From Oceanobacillus sojae (GTDB lineage Bacteria; Bacillota; Bacilli; Bacillales; Amphibacillaceae), in the NCBI RefSeq assembly GCF_007991515.1, contig NZ_BJYM01000019.1, positions 1-64,000 of the forward strand: DNA of 64,000 nt, in the 5' to 3' direction. The translations under genes and the position numbers were made by a program. The notes under the pieces were generated by a model. That model was not told where the DNA came from, made no database searches, and saw nothing but the letters and a program-made list of their open reading frames with translations. Of the stretch, positions 24,572-33,095 are shown in pieces; within the stretch, counting starts at the first letter, position 1; the number at the start of each line of letters is the position of its first letter.

Positions 24572-26425
24572 ATGAAAAATGAAAAATTAGTAAATCAAAT
24601 TATAAAGGCAGTAGGGGGAAAGAACAATATAAATAATGTCGTTCATTGTGCTACCCGTTTACGGTTTACTTTGAAGGACGATTCCAAAGCGGATGATGAA
24701 GAAATTAAATCCATAAAAGAAGTATTGTCCCTGGTTAAAAAAGGAGGACAATACCAATTAGTCATTGGAAATAATGTGGATCGTGTCTATAATGATTTAG
24801 CAAAAGTAATCGGTATCGGTTCGGGCGACAATGGCAAGAAAAATGATGATAGGTCCGTTTTTGATAAAGTTATCGGCACAATTACTGGATCGATAGCGCC
24901 GATAATTCCGTTACTTGCCGGCTGCGGTATGGGAAAAGTATTATTGCTTGTACTAACGATGCTTGGCTGGTTAACAACAGAATCGGATACGTATATTGTC
25001 TTAAACTTAATGTTTGATACAGGGTTCTACTTCATGCCCGCATTTATCGGTTTTTCTGCGGCTAAAATTTTTGGGGCCAACCAGTACTTAGGTGCGTTTC
25101 TTGGTCTGGTGATGGTGCATCCTGATTGGATGGCTTTAGTGTCAGAAGGAGATCCTGTTACATTTTTAGGTATTGGTGTTTCCTTAGTTAAATATTCAGC
25201 AACATTGGTTCCGGCCCTGCTTGCTGTATGGATTATGTCTTATGTAGAACGATTTGTTAAAAAAATAGTGCCTGAGATGATTAAAGTATTCGCAGAACCG
25301 TTGCTGGTAGCTTTAATCAGCGTACCTTTAGCACTAATTATTGTCGGTCCGGTCGGCGATTTCATTTCTTCTTTAATTGCCCAAGGAAGCATGTTTGTTT
25401 ATAATCATGGCGGCTTTATTGCTATTCCATTATTGGCAATGGTATATCCTTGGTTAGTGTCTATCGGTATTCATAAGGCATTAAGTCCAATTAGTATTGA
25501 TCTTGTAGCGACCAGAGGATTCGACCCAATTATTCGTGTTGTTGCCCTTTGTTCCAATATGGCTCAGGCTTCTGCTTCCCTTGCCGTATCCATTAAAAGT
25601 AAAAATACTCAATTGAAATCTTTGGCGTTTTCTTCAAGTATGGCGGCTTTCTTAGGTGGAATTACAGAGCCTGCTTTATATGGGGTTAACCTAAAATTGA
25701 AAAAGCCTATGTATGCATGTATGATCGGTGGTGCAGCAGCAGGGTTGTTTGCAGGTATCATGAAACTCAAAGCTTTTATTTATGTTACTCCAGGTCTTTT
25801 AAGTTTACCTATGTGGATTTCAGAAGAGGAAAACAATATTCTGCTGGCTATTTTTACACTGATTATATCAGCAGTTGTAACCTTTATAGCAACATTTGTT
25901 ATCGGATTTGATGATCCGGTTGAAGAAAAGTCCCAAGAATCAAATATGGTTAAAAATGATGAAGCTGCTAAAAAACATACCAAATTAAAAAGTCCTTTAG
26001 ATGGTGAATTGATTCCATTGGAAAATGTTAATGATGAGACTTTTTCCAGTGGCATTATGGGAAAAGGCATTGCAATTAAACCGGAAAACGGGAAATTATA
26101 TGCCCCTTGTGATGGTGTAGTAAGTGCAGCATTCAGCAGCGGCCATGCCGTTGGCTTAACCACGGATGATGGCGTAGAGATACTGGTTCATATAGGAATC
26201 GACACCGTTTCATTGGAAGGAAAGTATTTCCATTCATCTGTTGAAAAAGGACAGGTTATTAAAAAAGGGGACTTACTTATAGAATTCGATATAGACCAAA
26301 TAGTGAAGGCTGGATATGAAACAACAACGATTGTCATTATTACAAATAGCGATGATTATTTAGATGTTGTTCCTGTAAATAAAAAGAATGTCAAAGCGGC
26401 AGATGATTTATTAGCAATAATTTGA
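24572..26425 (+). CDS. Beta-glucoside-family PTS transporter, EIIBCA fusion
   Basis: 617 residues in the order IIB-IIC-IIA. The IIB phosphorylation site is Cys26 in VVHCATRLRF; IIC spans about 100-450 with some ten membrane helices and the motif GGITEPALYGVNLKLKKP; IIA (about 460-617) has LVHIGIDTVSLEGK with the phospho-accepting His. It phosphorylates and imports a beta-glucoside-type sugar. Unusually no 6-phospho-beta-glucosidase follows; the next gene encodes a PHP phosphoesterase. Start ATG follows GGAGG. Exact sugar is unknown; trehalose- and sucrose-type EIIBC proteins are less similar because of the fused IIA. Confidence 0.9.
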   Translation: MKNEKLVNQIIKAVGGKNNINNVVHCATRLRFTLKDDSKADDEEIKSIKEVLSLVKKGGQYQLVIGNNVDRVYNDLAKVIGIGSGDNGKKNDDRSVFDKVIGTITGSIAPIIPLLAGCGMGKVLLLVLTMLGWLTTESDTYIVLNLMFDTGFYFMPAFIGFSAAKIFGANQYLGAFLGLVMVHPDWMALVSEGDPVTFLGIGVSLVKYSATLVPALLAVWIMSYVERFVKKIVPEMIKVFAEPLLVALISVPLALIIVGPVGDFISSLIAQGSMFVYNHGGFIAIPLLAMVYPWLVSIGIHKALSPISIDLVATRGFDPIIRVVALCSNMAQASASLAVSIKSKNTQLKSLAFSSSMAAFLGGITEPALYGVNLKLKKPMYACMIGGAAAGLFAGIMKLKAFIYVTPGLLSLPMWISEEENNILLAIFTLIISAVVTFIATFVIGFDDPVEEKSQESNMVKNDEAAKKHTKLKSPLDGELIPLENVNDETFSSGIMGKGIAIKPENGKLYAPCDGVVSAAFSSGHAVGLTTDDGVEILVHIGIDTVSLEGKYFHSSVEKGQVIKKGDLLIEFDIDQIVKAGYETTTIVIITNSDDYLDVVPVNKKNVKAADDLLAII

Positions 26426-26440
26426 AAGGGGAAGAGTTAA

Positions 26441-27262
26441 ATGATTTATGCAGATTTACATGTTCATACCAACCATAGTGATGGAGTATGTGAAATAAAG
26501 GATGTTTTAGATAGAGCGAAAGAAAAAAATATAAAAGCACTTGCTATCACTGACCATGATACAGTCGATCATTGGGCAGAGGTTAAGCAATATTCTGAGG
26601 AATTAGGCATAGAGGCGATTCGCGGTGTGGAAATGAGCTGCTATGATTTTGATGTATATAAAAAAGTACATGTGCTCGGCTTATGGATTGAAAAAACAGA
26701 TCATATTGAAAAATTGTGTACAAAAACCTTACAGGCACGCGATAATTATCATAAAGAACTCATCGAAGAGTTGAAGCAGAAAAATTACTATATCACCTAT
26801 GCAGATGCCAAAAAGTATTCTAAATATAATATTGTTTTTAAAATGCATCTTTACCAGGCTTTAAAGGAAAAATATTCGGATGATATGAATCCTGAAAAAT
26901 ATAAACAGTTATTTGCTTCCAAAACCTCTATTGAAACAGATATGAAAATGGAATATATAGATGTTAAAAAAGGCATTGAAGCTATTCAAAAAGATGGTGG
27001 TATTGCAGTGCTGGCTCATCCTTGTGTATACGATAATTATGACGAAATTGAAAAGTATGTGAATTTTGGGTTGCAGGGAATAGAAATTAATCATTCAAAA
27101 ATGAAAGCAATTGATTATAAATTGACAGAAGAATTTGCTTCCAAATTCAATTTGTATCGAAGCGGTGGAAGTGATTTTCACGATCCAGAATTGCTTCAGT
27201 TTGGTAATAATGGCTTGACGGAAGAGCAGTTCATAGAATTGAAGCGTAATGCTGGTAAATAG
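26441..27262 (+). CDS. PHP-domain phosphoesterase in the PTS operon
   Basis: 273 residues of the PHP family (TrpH/YciV/RNase AM-like size). Metal motifs are DLHVHTNHSDG (residues 5-15), ITDHDTVDHWAE (about 37-48), RGVEMSCYD (about 61-69, Glu ligand), VLAHPCVYDN (His, about 187-196) and SGGSDFHDPE (Asp/His, near 243-247). It lies 15 bp after the PTS gene and shares its ribosome spacing, so it is in the same transcript. PHP enzymes hydrolyse phosphomonoesters, nucleotides or cyclic phosphates; here the substrate may be the phosphosugar made by the PTS or a product of it (inference). Confidence 0.85.
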   Translation: MIYADLHVHTNHSDGVCEIKDVLDRAKEKNIKALAITDHDTVDHWAEVKQYSEELGIEAIRGVEMSCYDFDVYKKVHVLGLWIEKTDHIEKLCTKTLQARDNYHKELIEELKQKNYYITYADAKKYSKYNIVFKMHLYQALKEKYSDDMNPEKYKQLFASKTSIETDMKMEYIDVKKGIEAIQKDGGIAVLAHPCVYDNYDEIEKYVNFGLQGIEINHSKMKAIDYKLTEEFASKFNLYRSGGSDFHDPELLQFGNNGLTEEQFIELKRNAGK

Positions 27263-27274
27263 AAGATTTAAGTG

Positions 27275-27327
27275 AAAAAAAGGCAGCATGTACTCTGATT
27301 TAATTGGGTGCGTGCTGTCCTTTTTTA
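27275..27327 (+). terminator. Terminator of the PTS operon
   Basis: AAAAAAGG-CAGCA pairs with TGCTG-TCCTTTTTT around a loop of about 20 nt, ending in six T. Confidence 0.75.
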
Positions 27328-27395
27328 AACGTTCGGGATGTATCTTCACATAGACATTTGAGTTGTTTTATTTAAGCTTTTGACCAAAACAAATC

Positions 27396-28256
27396 TCAAG
27401 CTTGTTTATGATGTTGAAATATATCAATGGTTGCCTTCATAGCTGACTCATTCCTTCTGCTTTCTTTAAATAGGAGGAATATGGATTGAGAAGGAATAGA
27501 AACTTTACTTTTGAATTCTATTTGCTCCAGACAATCTGCATAATCAGATTGATTCACTTCCGTATCAGACAAAAATCCAATCCCTTTTAAATCAATAATA
27601 AATTGAATGGCTAAATCACTATGTCCCACTTCCATCCTAGGTTTGGCTCTTTGCTCGTTCTCATTTTCCATCCATGATTGAAACGAACGCCCCCAGTTCA
27701 GATAAATCCAAGTCTGATTAGCTAATTCTTGGAATCCTGCGGGCTTACTTATGTTCAAATCCTTATGCTTATACAAATGAAAGGTATCTTGTTGAATCAG
27801 TATGGAAGAGATTTCCTTGCGCATCGGCTTATTATAAACAATACCAAAGTCTGTTGATCCATCTAAAACATGCTGAATGACAAAAGAGGAATGATCTGTT
27901 CGCAAATGGATGTGTGCCGGCTGATGCACTTGATGTAATTCTTTGATGATTTTCGTATTCATTTTTCTCCAAAGTGAATAAGCAGCAGAAATTGTGATTT
28001 GAAAGCTTTCCTCTAACTCCTCTTCAGCAATCTTTTTCGTCTGTTCCCATAAATCCATTTGACGCTGCAGCAGAGGCAGCAGTTTATAACCAATGGCAGT
28101 CAGTTCGATATTACCTTTATGTCTCACTAATAACTTTTGTCCATAGAATGCTTCTGTCTGCTGAATACGTGCTGTCACTGTGGACTGCTCTGCTGTTTTG
28201 GTGAAGTTTTTTAATTCAACGACTGTTAAGAAGGTCCTTATTTGCTCATAATGCAT
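27396..28256 (-). CDS. LysR-family regulator with a deletion in the DNA-binding helix
   Basis: 286 residues from the ATG at 28256, which has GGAGGAAG before it; an upstream frame extension to 28283 lacks such a site. The effector domain is normal (GSTDFGIVYNKP, then IDLKGIGFLSDTEV). The N-terminal HTH, however, reads ELKNFTKTAEQSTVTARIQQ, where LysR proteins have about five more residues between TAE and QST (the end of helix 2 and the turn). The join lies at repeated GCAGAG/CAG sequence. It should bind DNA poorly, if at all. It is divergent from the deformylase-like operon, its expected target. Confidence 0.85.
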   Translation of the reverse strand: MHYEQIRTFLTVVELKNFTKTAEQSTVTARIQQTEAFYGQKLLVRHKGNIELTAIGYKLLPLLQRQMDLWEQTKKIAEEELEESFQITISAAYSLWRKMNTKIIKELHQVHQPAHIHLRTDHSSFVIQHVLDGSTDFGIVYNKPMRKEISSILIQQDTFHLYKHKDLNISKPAGFQELANQTWIYLNWGRSFQSWMENENEQRAKPRMEVGHSDLAIQFIIDLKGIGFLSDTEVNQSDYADCLEQIEFKSKVSIPSQSIFLLFKESRRNESAMKATIDIFQHHKQA

Positions 28257-28281
28257 TTTTCTTCCTCCTATCGAAAAAGTC

Positions 28282-28294
28282 AATAGTAACTATT
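28282..28294. promoter_or_regulatory. LysR-type dyad between divergent genes
   Basis: AATAGTAACTATT is a 13-bp near-palindrome of the T-N11-A form bound by LysR proteins, 26 bp from the LysR gene start. Confidence 0.5.
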
Positions 28295-28357
28295 TAATTA
28301 TTCGTTTTGTCTATTATACTATCTTGCTTTTATAATATAAACAAAGGAGGGAGAAGC

Positions 28358-28873
28358 ATGGCAGTAAAAGAAATTCTATTATTGGGAAATCCGAAATTAC
28401 ATGAAATCAGCTCTTTGGTGGCAGAAGAGGAAATGGATGAATTGTTGCCTGCTGTCCAGGATCTTCACGATACATTGTTGGATTTCAAATCAAAATATGA
28501 TGCAGGGCGTGCCATTGCGGCACCTCAAATCGGAGTTTTTAAAAGAATGATTTACATGTATATTGACAAACCGTTTGTATTTATCAATCCGGAATTAGTG
28601 ATTACCAATCATGAAAAAATGGAGGTGTGGGATGATTGCATGAGCTTTCCGGATCTGCTTGTCAAAGTACAAAGATATAAGGCGTGTACGATTCATTATC
28701 GGGATATCGATTGGAAGAAACAGAGTATGGAGCTGACAGATGATTTATCAGAGCTGCTTCAGCATGAATATGACCACTTAGACGGTATCCTGGCAACTTC
28801 AAAAGCTGTTGATAATCAATCCTTTGCTCTGCGTTCCCAAAGAAGCAATATAGATAAGGAGGAGGGCCAATGA
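28358..28873 (+). CDS. Peptide deformylase paralogue with altered motif 1 and 2
   Basis: 171 residues. The metal site is intact: Cys in motif 2 and HEYDH in motif 3 (LLQHEYDHLDG, about residues 131-141). Motif 1 is GRAIAAPQIG instead of GxGLAAPQ, and motif 2 is DDCMSF instead of EGCLS. Such divergent deformylases are often accessory rather than the housekeeping copy and may act on other N-formyl compounds. Start ATG 28358 follows AAAGGAGGG. It overlaps the racemase gene by 4 bp (ATGA), so the two are co-translated. Confidence 0.85.
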   Translation: MAVKEILLLGNPKLHEISSLVAEEEMDELLPAVQDLHDTLLDFKSKYDAGRAIAAPQIGVFKRMIYMYIDKPFVFINPELVITNHEKMEVWDDCMSFPDLLVKVQRYKACTIHYRDIDWKKQSMELTDDLSELLQHEYDHLDGILATSKAVDNQSFALRSQRSNIDKEEGQ

Positions 28874-29553
28874 AAAAGAAGATTGGGATAATCGGCGGTA
28901 TAAGTGCTGCATCAACAATTCATTACTATAAGAGGCTGACAGATTTATATTATGAAAAGTATCAGGATTATTATTATCCCGAAATTCTGATTCATAGTCT
29001 GGATTTTCAGTATTTCACAGACTTAGAGAACGAGCATCGAAAAGAAGAGTACATAGATTATATCTTCCGGAAAATAAATGGGTTGGAACGAGCCGGGGCT
29101 GAGGTAGTGATAATGGCTGCCAATTCTCCTCACTCTGTATTTAAAGAAATAGAACAACTTGTTAATGTGCCTATGATCAGCATTGTTGAATCAACAGCTT
29201 TAAAAGCAATGGAGAAAAAATATGCCAAATTGCTTTTAACGGGCATTAAATACACCATGCAATCTACCTTTTATCAAGACATATTTAAACAATATGGGCC
29301 GGAAGTCATTACGCCGAATGAACAGCATCAAAACGAAATCAATTCCTTTATTTTTGATGAGTTGGTTATACAGCATTTTTCCAACCAGACGAAAAGCCGT
29401 TTTATTGAAATAATTAATAATTATGATGTGGATGCTGTTATACTTGGTTGTACAGAATTACCATTACTTTTGTCGAGTGATGATTGTGATATACCGCTTT
29501 TGGATACAGTTTCTTTACATGTTCAAAAAACACTAGATTATAGTGTAGAGTGA
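28870..29553 (+). CDS. Aspartate/glutamate racemase-family protein lacking the first catalytic Cys
   Basis: 227 residues of the Asp/Glu/hydantoin racemase superfamily: KKKIGIIGGISAASTIHYYK at the N-terminus (residues 2-21) and VILGCTELPLLL with the second catalytic Cys (about residue 197). The first catalytic Cys, normally MxCNTxH, reads MAANSPHSVF (Ala near residue 83). A similar one-Cys site is known in an E. coli L-Asp/Glu-specific racemase, so altered stereochemical preference rather than complete inactivity is possible. It overlaps the upstream deformylase-like gene and is followed by an AhpD-like gene. Confidence 0.85.
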   Translation: MKKKIGIIGGISAASTIHYYKRLTDLYYEKYQDYYYPEILIHSLDFQYFTDLENEHRKEEYIDYIFRKINGLERAGAEVVIMAANSPHSVFKEIEQLVNVPMISIVESTALKAMEKKYAKLLLTGIKYTMQSTFYQDIFKQYGPEVITPNEQHQNEINSFIFDELVIQHFSNQTKSRFIEIINNYDVDAVILGCTELPLLLSSDDCDIPLLDTVSLHVQKTLDYSVE

Positions 29554-29602
29554 AGAAAATTGTTGATTGCAGGAAATAAAAAATAACTTGGAGGGACTAT
29601 AT

Positions 29603-30040
29603 ATGACACAGCGGATGAACTTTTTTGAGCTCGCACCTGAGGCAGTGGGGATGATGAGGGAGATTGAAAAGTACACGAGAAAAAGTAACATTGACCGTAA
29701 ACTCCAGGAGCTAATTAAAATCCGGGTATCACAAATAAATGGCTGTGCATTTTGTTTGAATATGCATACAATAGAAGCCCGGAAGATAGGGGAAACAGAA
29801 CAGCGATTATATTGTGTCAGTGCCTGGAGGGATTGTACTTTTTATTCTGAAAAAGAAAAGGTTGCTTTAGAGTTAGTGGAACAAATTACGCTGATTTCAA
29901 AAAATGATGTATCGGAAGATTTATTTGATCGTGTTCGAATACATTATACGGAGAAGGAATACCTGGACTTAATTGTGTTGATTAATCAAATTAATAGCTG
30001 GAACCGGCTTTCTATTGCAACAGGGGCGATGGCAGAGTGA
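29603..30040 (+). CDS. Carboxymuconolactone decarboxylase/AhpD-like protein
   Basis: 145 residues with the redox motif INGCAFCLNMHTIEAR (Cys-x-x-Cys-x3-His, about residues 45-60), typical of alkylhydroperoxidase AhpD-type proteins. Helical and cytosolic, these act as thiol peroxidases or disulfide reductants. ATG 29603 is chosen since GGAGGG lies 7 nt before; a TTG further upstream lacks such a site. Third gene of the deformylase-like operon. Confidence 0.9.
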   Translation: MTQRMNFFELAPEAVGMMREIEKYTRKSNIDRKLQELIKIRVSQINGCAFCLNMHTIEARKIGETEQRLYCVSAWRDCTFYSEKEKVALELVEQITLISKNDVSEDLFDRVRIHYTEKEYLDLIVLINQINSWNRLSIATGAMAE

Positions 30041-30196
30041 TTAAGATAGCATTGGATAATTTGGTGAGTAGTAAATTGTTAATATTTCTTTGCATGGAAA
30101 CTTTGTTTCCTAGTTATTATTTCAATTTATAAATGCTGATATAGATTTCATAATAAATGCTAGGGTAGAAAAATAATTCTCGAGGAGGTTAGATAA

Positions 30197-31063
30197 ATGA
30201 GTAAACCTGTCATTCGAACTTACAAGGATTCAAATGATTTAAAACGGATGCAGAAACTCACACAAGCTATATGGCCACTGGAACCTAATTACCATATAGG
30301 CGATCTGGCTTGGCAACGCTACCGACATGCTGGGCGCGAGGATGATTGGGATACTGCAATTTGGGAATTGGATGGGAATCCCGTTGCTTGGGGATGGATT
30401 CAAAAACCTGGTGAGTTAATATGTCAAGTTCATCCTGATTTTCCTGAAGTGGCCAGGGATGTTATTGACTGGTTTAATAAAATAACTAAAACCAATGAGC
30501 AAAAAGTGCTTGTCCTGGAAACGGAATCGCATCTTATTTCTGCCTTAGAAGATTCTTTATTCACCCCATTAGCAGAAAATCCAGAAGTCCTTACAAAAAT
30601 TTCATTGGATAGTTGTTCCTTTCCTGTTCAATTACCAGATAAATTTAAGGGTCGCCATATCAAGGGTTCTGAGGATTTAACAAATCGTGTGGCAGTGCAT
30701 AGGGCTGCATTTGATAAAACCAGAGTCACAGAAGAAAGTTACTTGAACGTTATGAATACCTATCCTTATGATCCTTCGCTTGATTGGGTAATAGAATCTC
30801 CAAATGGTGAGTTCATCGCATCTTGTTTAATTTGGTATGATGAAGTTAACAAGGTGGGGTTACTGGAACCTGTTGGAACGAATCCGGGATTTAGGAGAAT
30901 GGGTTTAGCGAGTTCAGTCAGCAAGCTTGCTCTCAATGCTTTGAGTGAAAAGGGGGCAAAAACAGCGGTTGTTGTTTGTACCTCCCCAGATGCATGTGAG
31001 CTTTACAAGTCTATCGGTTTTGAACAATTCGCTCAAACAAAATCATTTCATCGTTTAAAATAG
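30197..31063 (+). CDS. Tandem GNAT-fold acetyltransferase
   Basis: 288 residues with two GNAT-like halves. The C-terminal half has the acetyl-CoA loop EPVGTNPGFRRMGLASSVSK (about residues 225-244) and KTAVVVCTSPDACELYKSIG; the N-terminal half is degenerate. This layout resembles mycothiol-synthase-like and other tandem GNAT enzymes. Start ATG follows GAGGAGG. Substrate unknown; it stands alone with a terminator after it. Confidence 0.8.
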   Translation: MSKPVIRTYKDSNDLKRMQKLTQAIWPLEPNYHIGDLAWQRYRHAGREDDWDTAIWELDGNPVAWGWIQKPGELICQVHPDFPEVARDVIDWFNKITKTNEQKVLVLETESHLISALEDSLFTPLAENPEVLTKISLDSCSFPVQLPDKFKGRHIKGSEDLTNRVAVHRAAFDKTRVTEESYLNVMNTYPYDPSLDWVIESPNGEFIASCLIWYDEVNKVGLLEPVGTNPGFRRMGLASSVSKLALNALSEKGAKTAVVVCTSPDACELYKSIGFEQFAQTKSFHRLK

Positions 31064-31136
31064 AGCCAGATTGGACACCCTTTATACCTGCAATAATGAA
31101 GGGAGCAGGTTAAGGGTATGGTATATATCATAATAA

Positions 31137-31178
31137 AAAGCCCCTATGTTCAAGGTATAACTTAAACGTAAGGGCTTT
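31137..31178. terminator. Bidirectional terminator
   Basis: AAAGCCCCTATGTTCAAG and CTTAAACGTAAGGGCTTT pair almost fully across a short loop, between convergent genes. Confidence 0.8.
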
Positions 31179-31202
31179 GTTCATTTCCAAAGATTTTGGG
31201 TT

Positions 31203-32078
31203 TTACATAAGAACCCCCTGTACAACAAGGCCAAGCACCAACCCTAAGAAAATAGAAGACAACGTACCTAGCAGGAAATACTCTGCCCAGTTCCGGTCAT
31301 CTAACTGTTTGAACCGCGCAATGGATTTGGCTGCAATAATAAAAGCAATTGACGGATACGCACCAACCGCTGTTAATATAATCACTAGTAATCTTTCCAG
31401 ATAGCCGATAAGTTTTCCGTGCGAACGAAGCGGGGTAGAGTAGGTAAAATAATGATATTCCTCTGTGAAACGATTATCTGCTCCCGCGTGAATTTTTTCC
31501 TTTCCGGCAGCGATTTGATTTTTTAATGTCAGCTCGCCTTCAAAATTAGCAAATTCAGAGGGCAGGGAGCCGATGATAAATTTTACAATATGCCCGCTGA
31601 CGCTTGTGGCTAAAATATAAATGATAATCATAAATAATACGGTATGGAATGGATTTAAACTGCTTGCCCCATGCAACAAATCAAAGAGCTCCGCCGTCAT
31701 TTTTGCAGCTGTCATATGAAAGAAAAGGATACAAGCTATGAGTATCATGATGATATGCAAGACTTGATCTGATAGAAAATATCCAAGTCTTTTTATATTA
31801 TCCGTCGGACTTTTTGGAATAGAATCTACTAATTTTATTTTTAACAAATCAATCACAAGATGCGTGAGGATAATAAAGGCAAAGGGCAGGATAAAATAGT
31901 AGATTATATGTTGAAATTCATATTGGTATCCCCATATTATCGCCAGCGCAATGCCTGTTGTCACCAGGTGATGAAGTAAGTGTTTTTTCAAATGTTTTAT
32001 TTTATTTTGCACCATCTGATCCGTTTGCAGCCAAAAATCAGCAATCAGATGCGCAAGTAACAGCAATAATATAGTCAT
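31203..32078 (-). CDS. DUF3307-family membrane protein
   Basis: 291 residues. The N-terminal HLIADFWLQTDQMVQNKIKH and HLVIDLLKIK are typical of DUF3307, and about six hydrophobic helices span the protein, with a short charged region (about residues 175-210) in the middle. It overlaps the stop of the SatD-like gene by 4 bp (ATGA), so the two are co-translated. The function of the family is not known. Confidence 0.85.
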   Translation of the reverse strand: MTILLLLLAHLIADFWLQTDQMVQNKIKHLKKHLLHHLVTTGIALAIIWGYQYEFQHIIYYFILPFAFIILTHLVIDLLKIKLVDSIPKSPTDNIKRLGYFLSDQVLHIIMILIACILFFHMTAAKMTAELFDLLHGASSLNPFHTVLFMIIIYILATSVSGHIVKFIIGSLPSEFANFEGELTLKNQIAAGKEKIHAGADNRFTEEYHYFTYSTPLRSHGKLIGYLERLLVIILTAVGAYPSIAFIIAAKSIARFKQLDDRNWAEYFLLGTLSSIFLGLVLGLVVQGVLM

Positions 32079-32851
32079 GACAAACTCCTTTCTTCAGGAA
32101 AATAATCATTTAGATGCGTCCTTATATTTTGTCTGATATTTTCCTGCAGTTTATCCGTCTGAGCCTGCCAATCTTGTACACCTAATGAATCCAGCACCTT
32201 TACAATGTTATAAAAAGCATTCAAAATAAGATGCGTTTTTCCTTGTTTCATATGATGGGATATCGTAGCTGTTGTTCTTCCAAGATATTCACTTACTTTA
32301 TTCTGTTGACCGAGTATGGCATATAAAGAACAGACGAGAGACTGTATTTCGGTTTGTTCATTTATTTGCTCCTGCTTTAAAGTTAAACTGGTATTTATTA
32401 AGGCTTCGAACTGCTGACTGAAAACAGTAAAGCTCTGTCCCTCTGATAAAGGAGGTAATTCAAAGTGAAACAGTAATCTGTTCGTCTGTTTTTTTAAATG
32501 ATTATTGGCATTTCTAGCTTGTTTCATTAAGGGGTGAATCCAGGTTTCTATGTTTATTTCGCTGATATCCTCTTGAATATCACCAAATGATAACCCGAAA
32601 TAGGGCTTATGATCGGGAAACCGCCAAATACGGCTTAGATAGAAAGCAAGTGTATAAGCCGAAGCATAACCGCTGCTTACAACCACCAATTCATCACCAG
32701 CGCGGTGGCTGACCTTTGTGACAGCTGTATTCTCTGTCCATTCGGTAATGTAGTTTTTTAATTGCTCCAGGTATTCGCTTAATTCATTTCCGATATTTTC
32801 TTTTGATGAATTACTTATATCCATAATGAAGATAGAGACTTCATTTGCCAT
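32075..32851 (-). CDS. SatD-family protein with C-terminal HTH
   Basis: 258 residues. SatD-type features are the opening SIFIMDISNSS, then VSHRAGDELVVVSSGYAS (about residues 46-63) and YFGLSFGDI, a nucleotide-cyclase-like fold without obvious catalytic pairs. The C-terminal part reads GQQNKVSEYLGRTTATISHH (about 191-210), a clear helix-turn-helix. The protein may sense a nucleotide and bind DNA. It is co-translated with the DUF3307 membrane protein and has a recognisable promoter just upstream. Confidence 0.8.
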   Translation of the reverse strand: MANEVSIFIMDISNSSKENIGNELSEYLEQLKNYITEWTENTAVTKVSHRAGDELVVVSSGYASAYTLAFYLSRIWRFPDHKPYFGLSFGDIQEDISEINIETWIHPLMKQARNANNHLKKQTNRLLFHFELPPLSEGQSFTVFSQQFEALINTSLTLKQEQINEQTEIQSLVCSLYAILGQQNKVSEYLGRTTATISHHMKQGKTHLILNAFYNIVKVLDSLGVQDWQAQTDKLQENIRQNIRTHLNDYFPEERSLS

Positions 32852-32905
32852 GAAGAAACAGCTCCTTCCTTATCGAATGTAGTAATAAGTTTGATTATAT
32901 AATCG

Positions 32906-32935
32906 AATATAACAAAAATTAGATGAAATAGTCAA
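32906..32935 (-). promoter_or_regulatory. Sigma-A promoter of the satD-like pair
   Basis: On the reverse strand TTGACT (32935-32930) and TATATT (32911-32906) are 18 bp apart, 55 bp before the start codon. Neighbouring TCGAATAT and TCGATTATA words could be operator half-sites. Confidence 0.55.
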
Positions 32936-33002
32936 ACTTTATTGAGATTAGATGATTTAGACTAATATAGTAGAAATAAAGAGATTTTTTTATTTACAGT
33001 TG

Positions 33003-33050
33003 AAAAAAGCGGGTGATAATACATTATATTTTGCATCATCACCCGCTTTT
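33003..33050. terminator. Bidirectional terminator
   Basis: AAAAAAGCGGGTGAT and ATCACCCGCTTTT form a 13-bp stem with T-runs on both strands. It mainly ends the peptidase gene transcript on the reverse strand. Confidence 0.85.
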
Positions 33051-33095
33051 ATTTAATTCTATTTCAAAGTGCTTTTTTTATACTGAATGAAAAAA

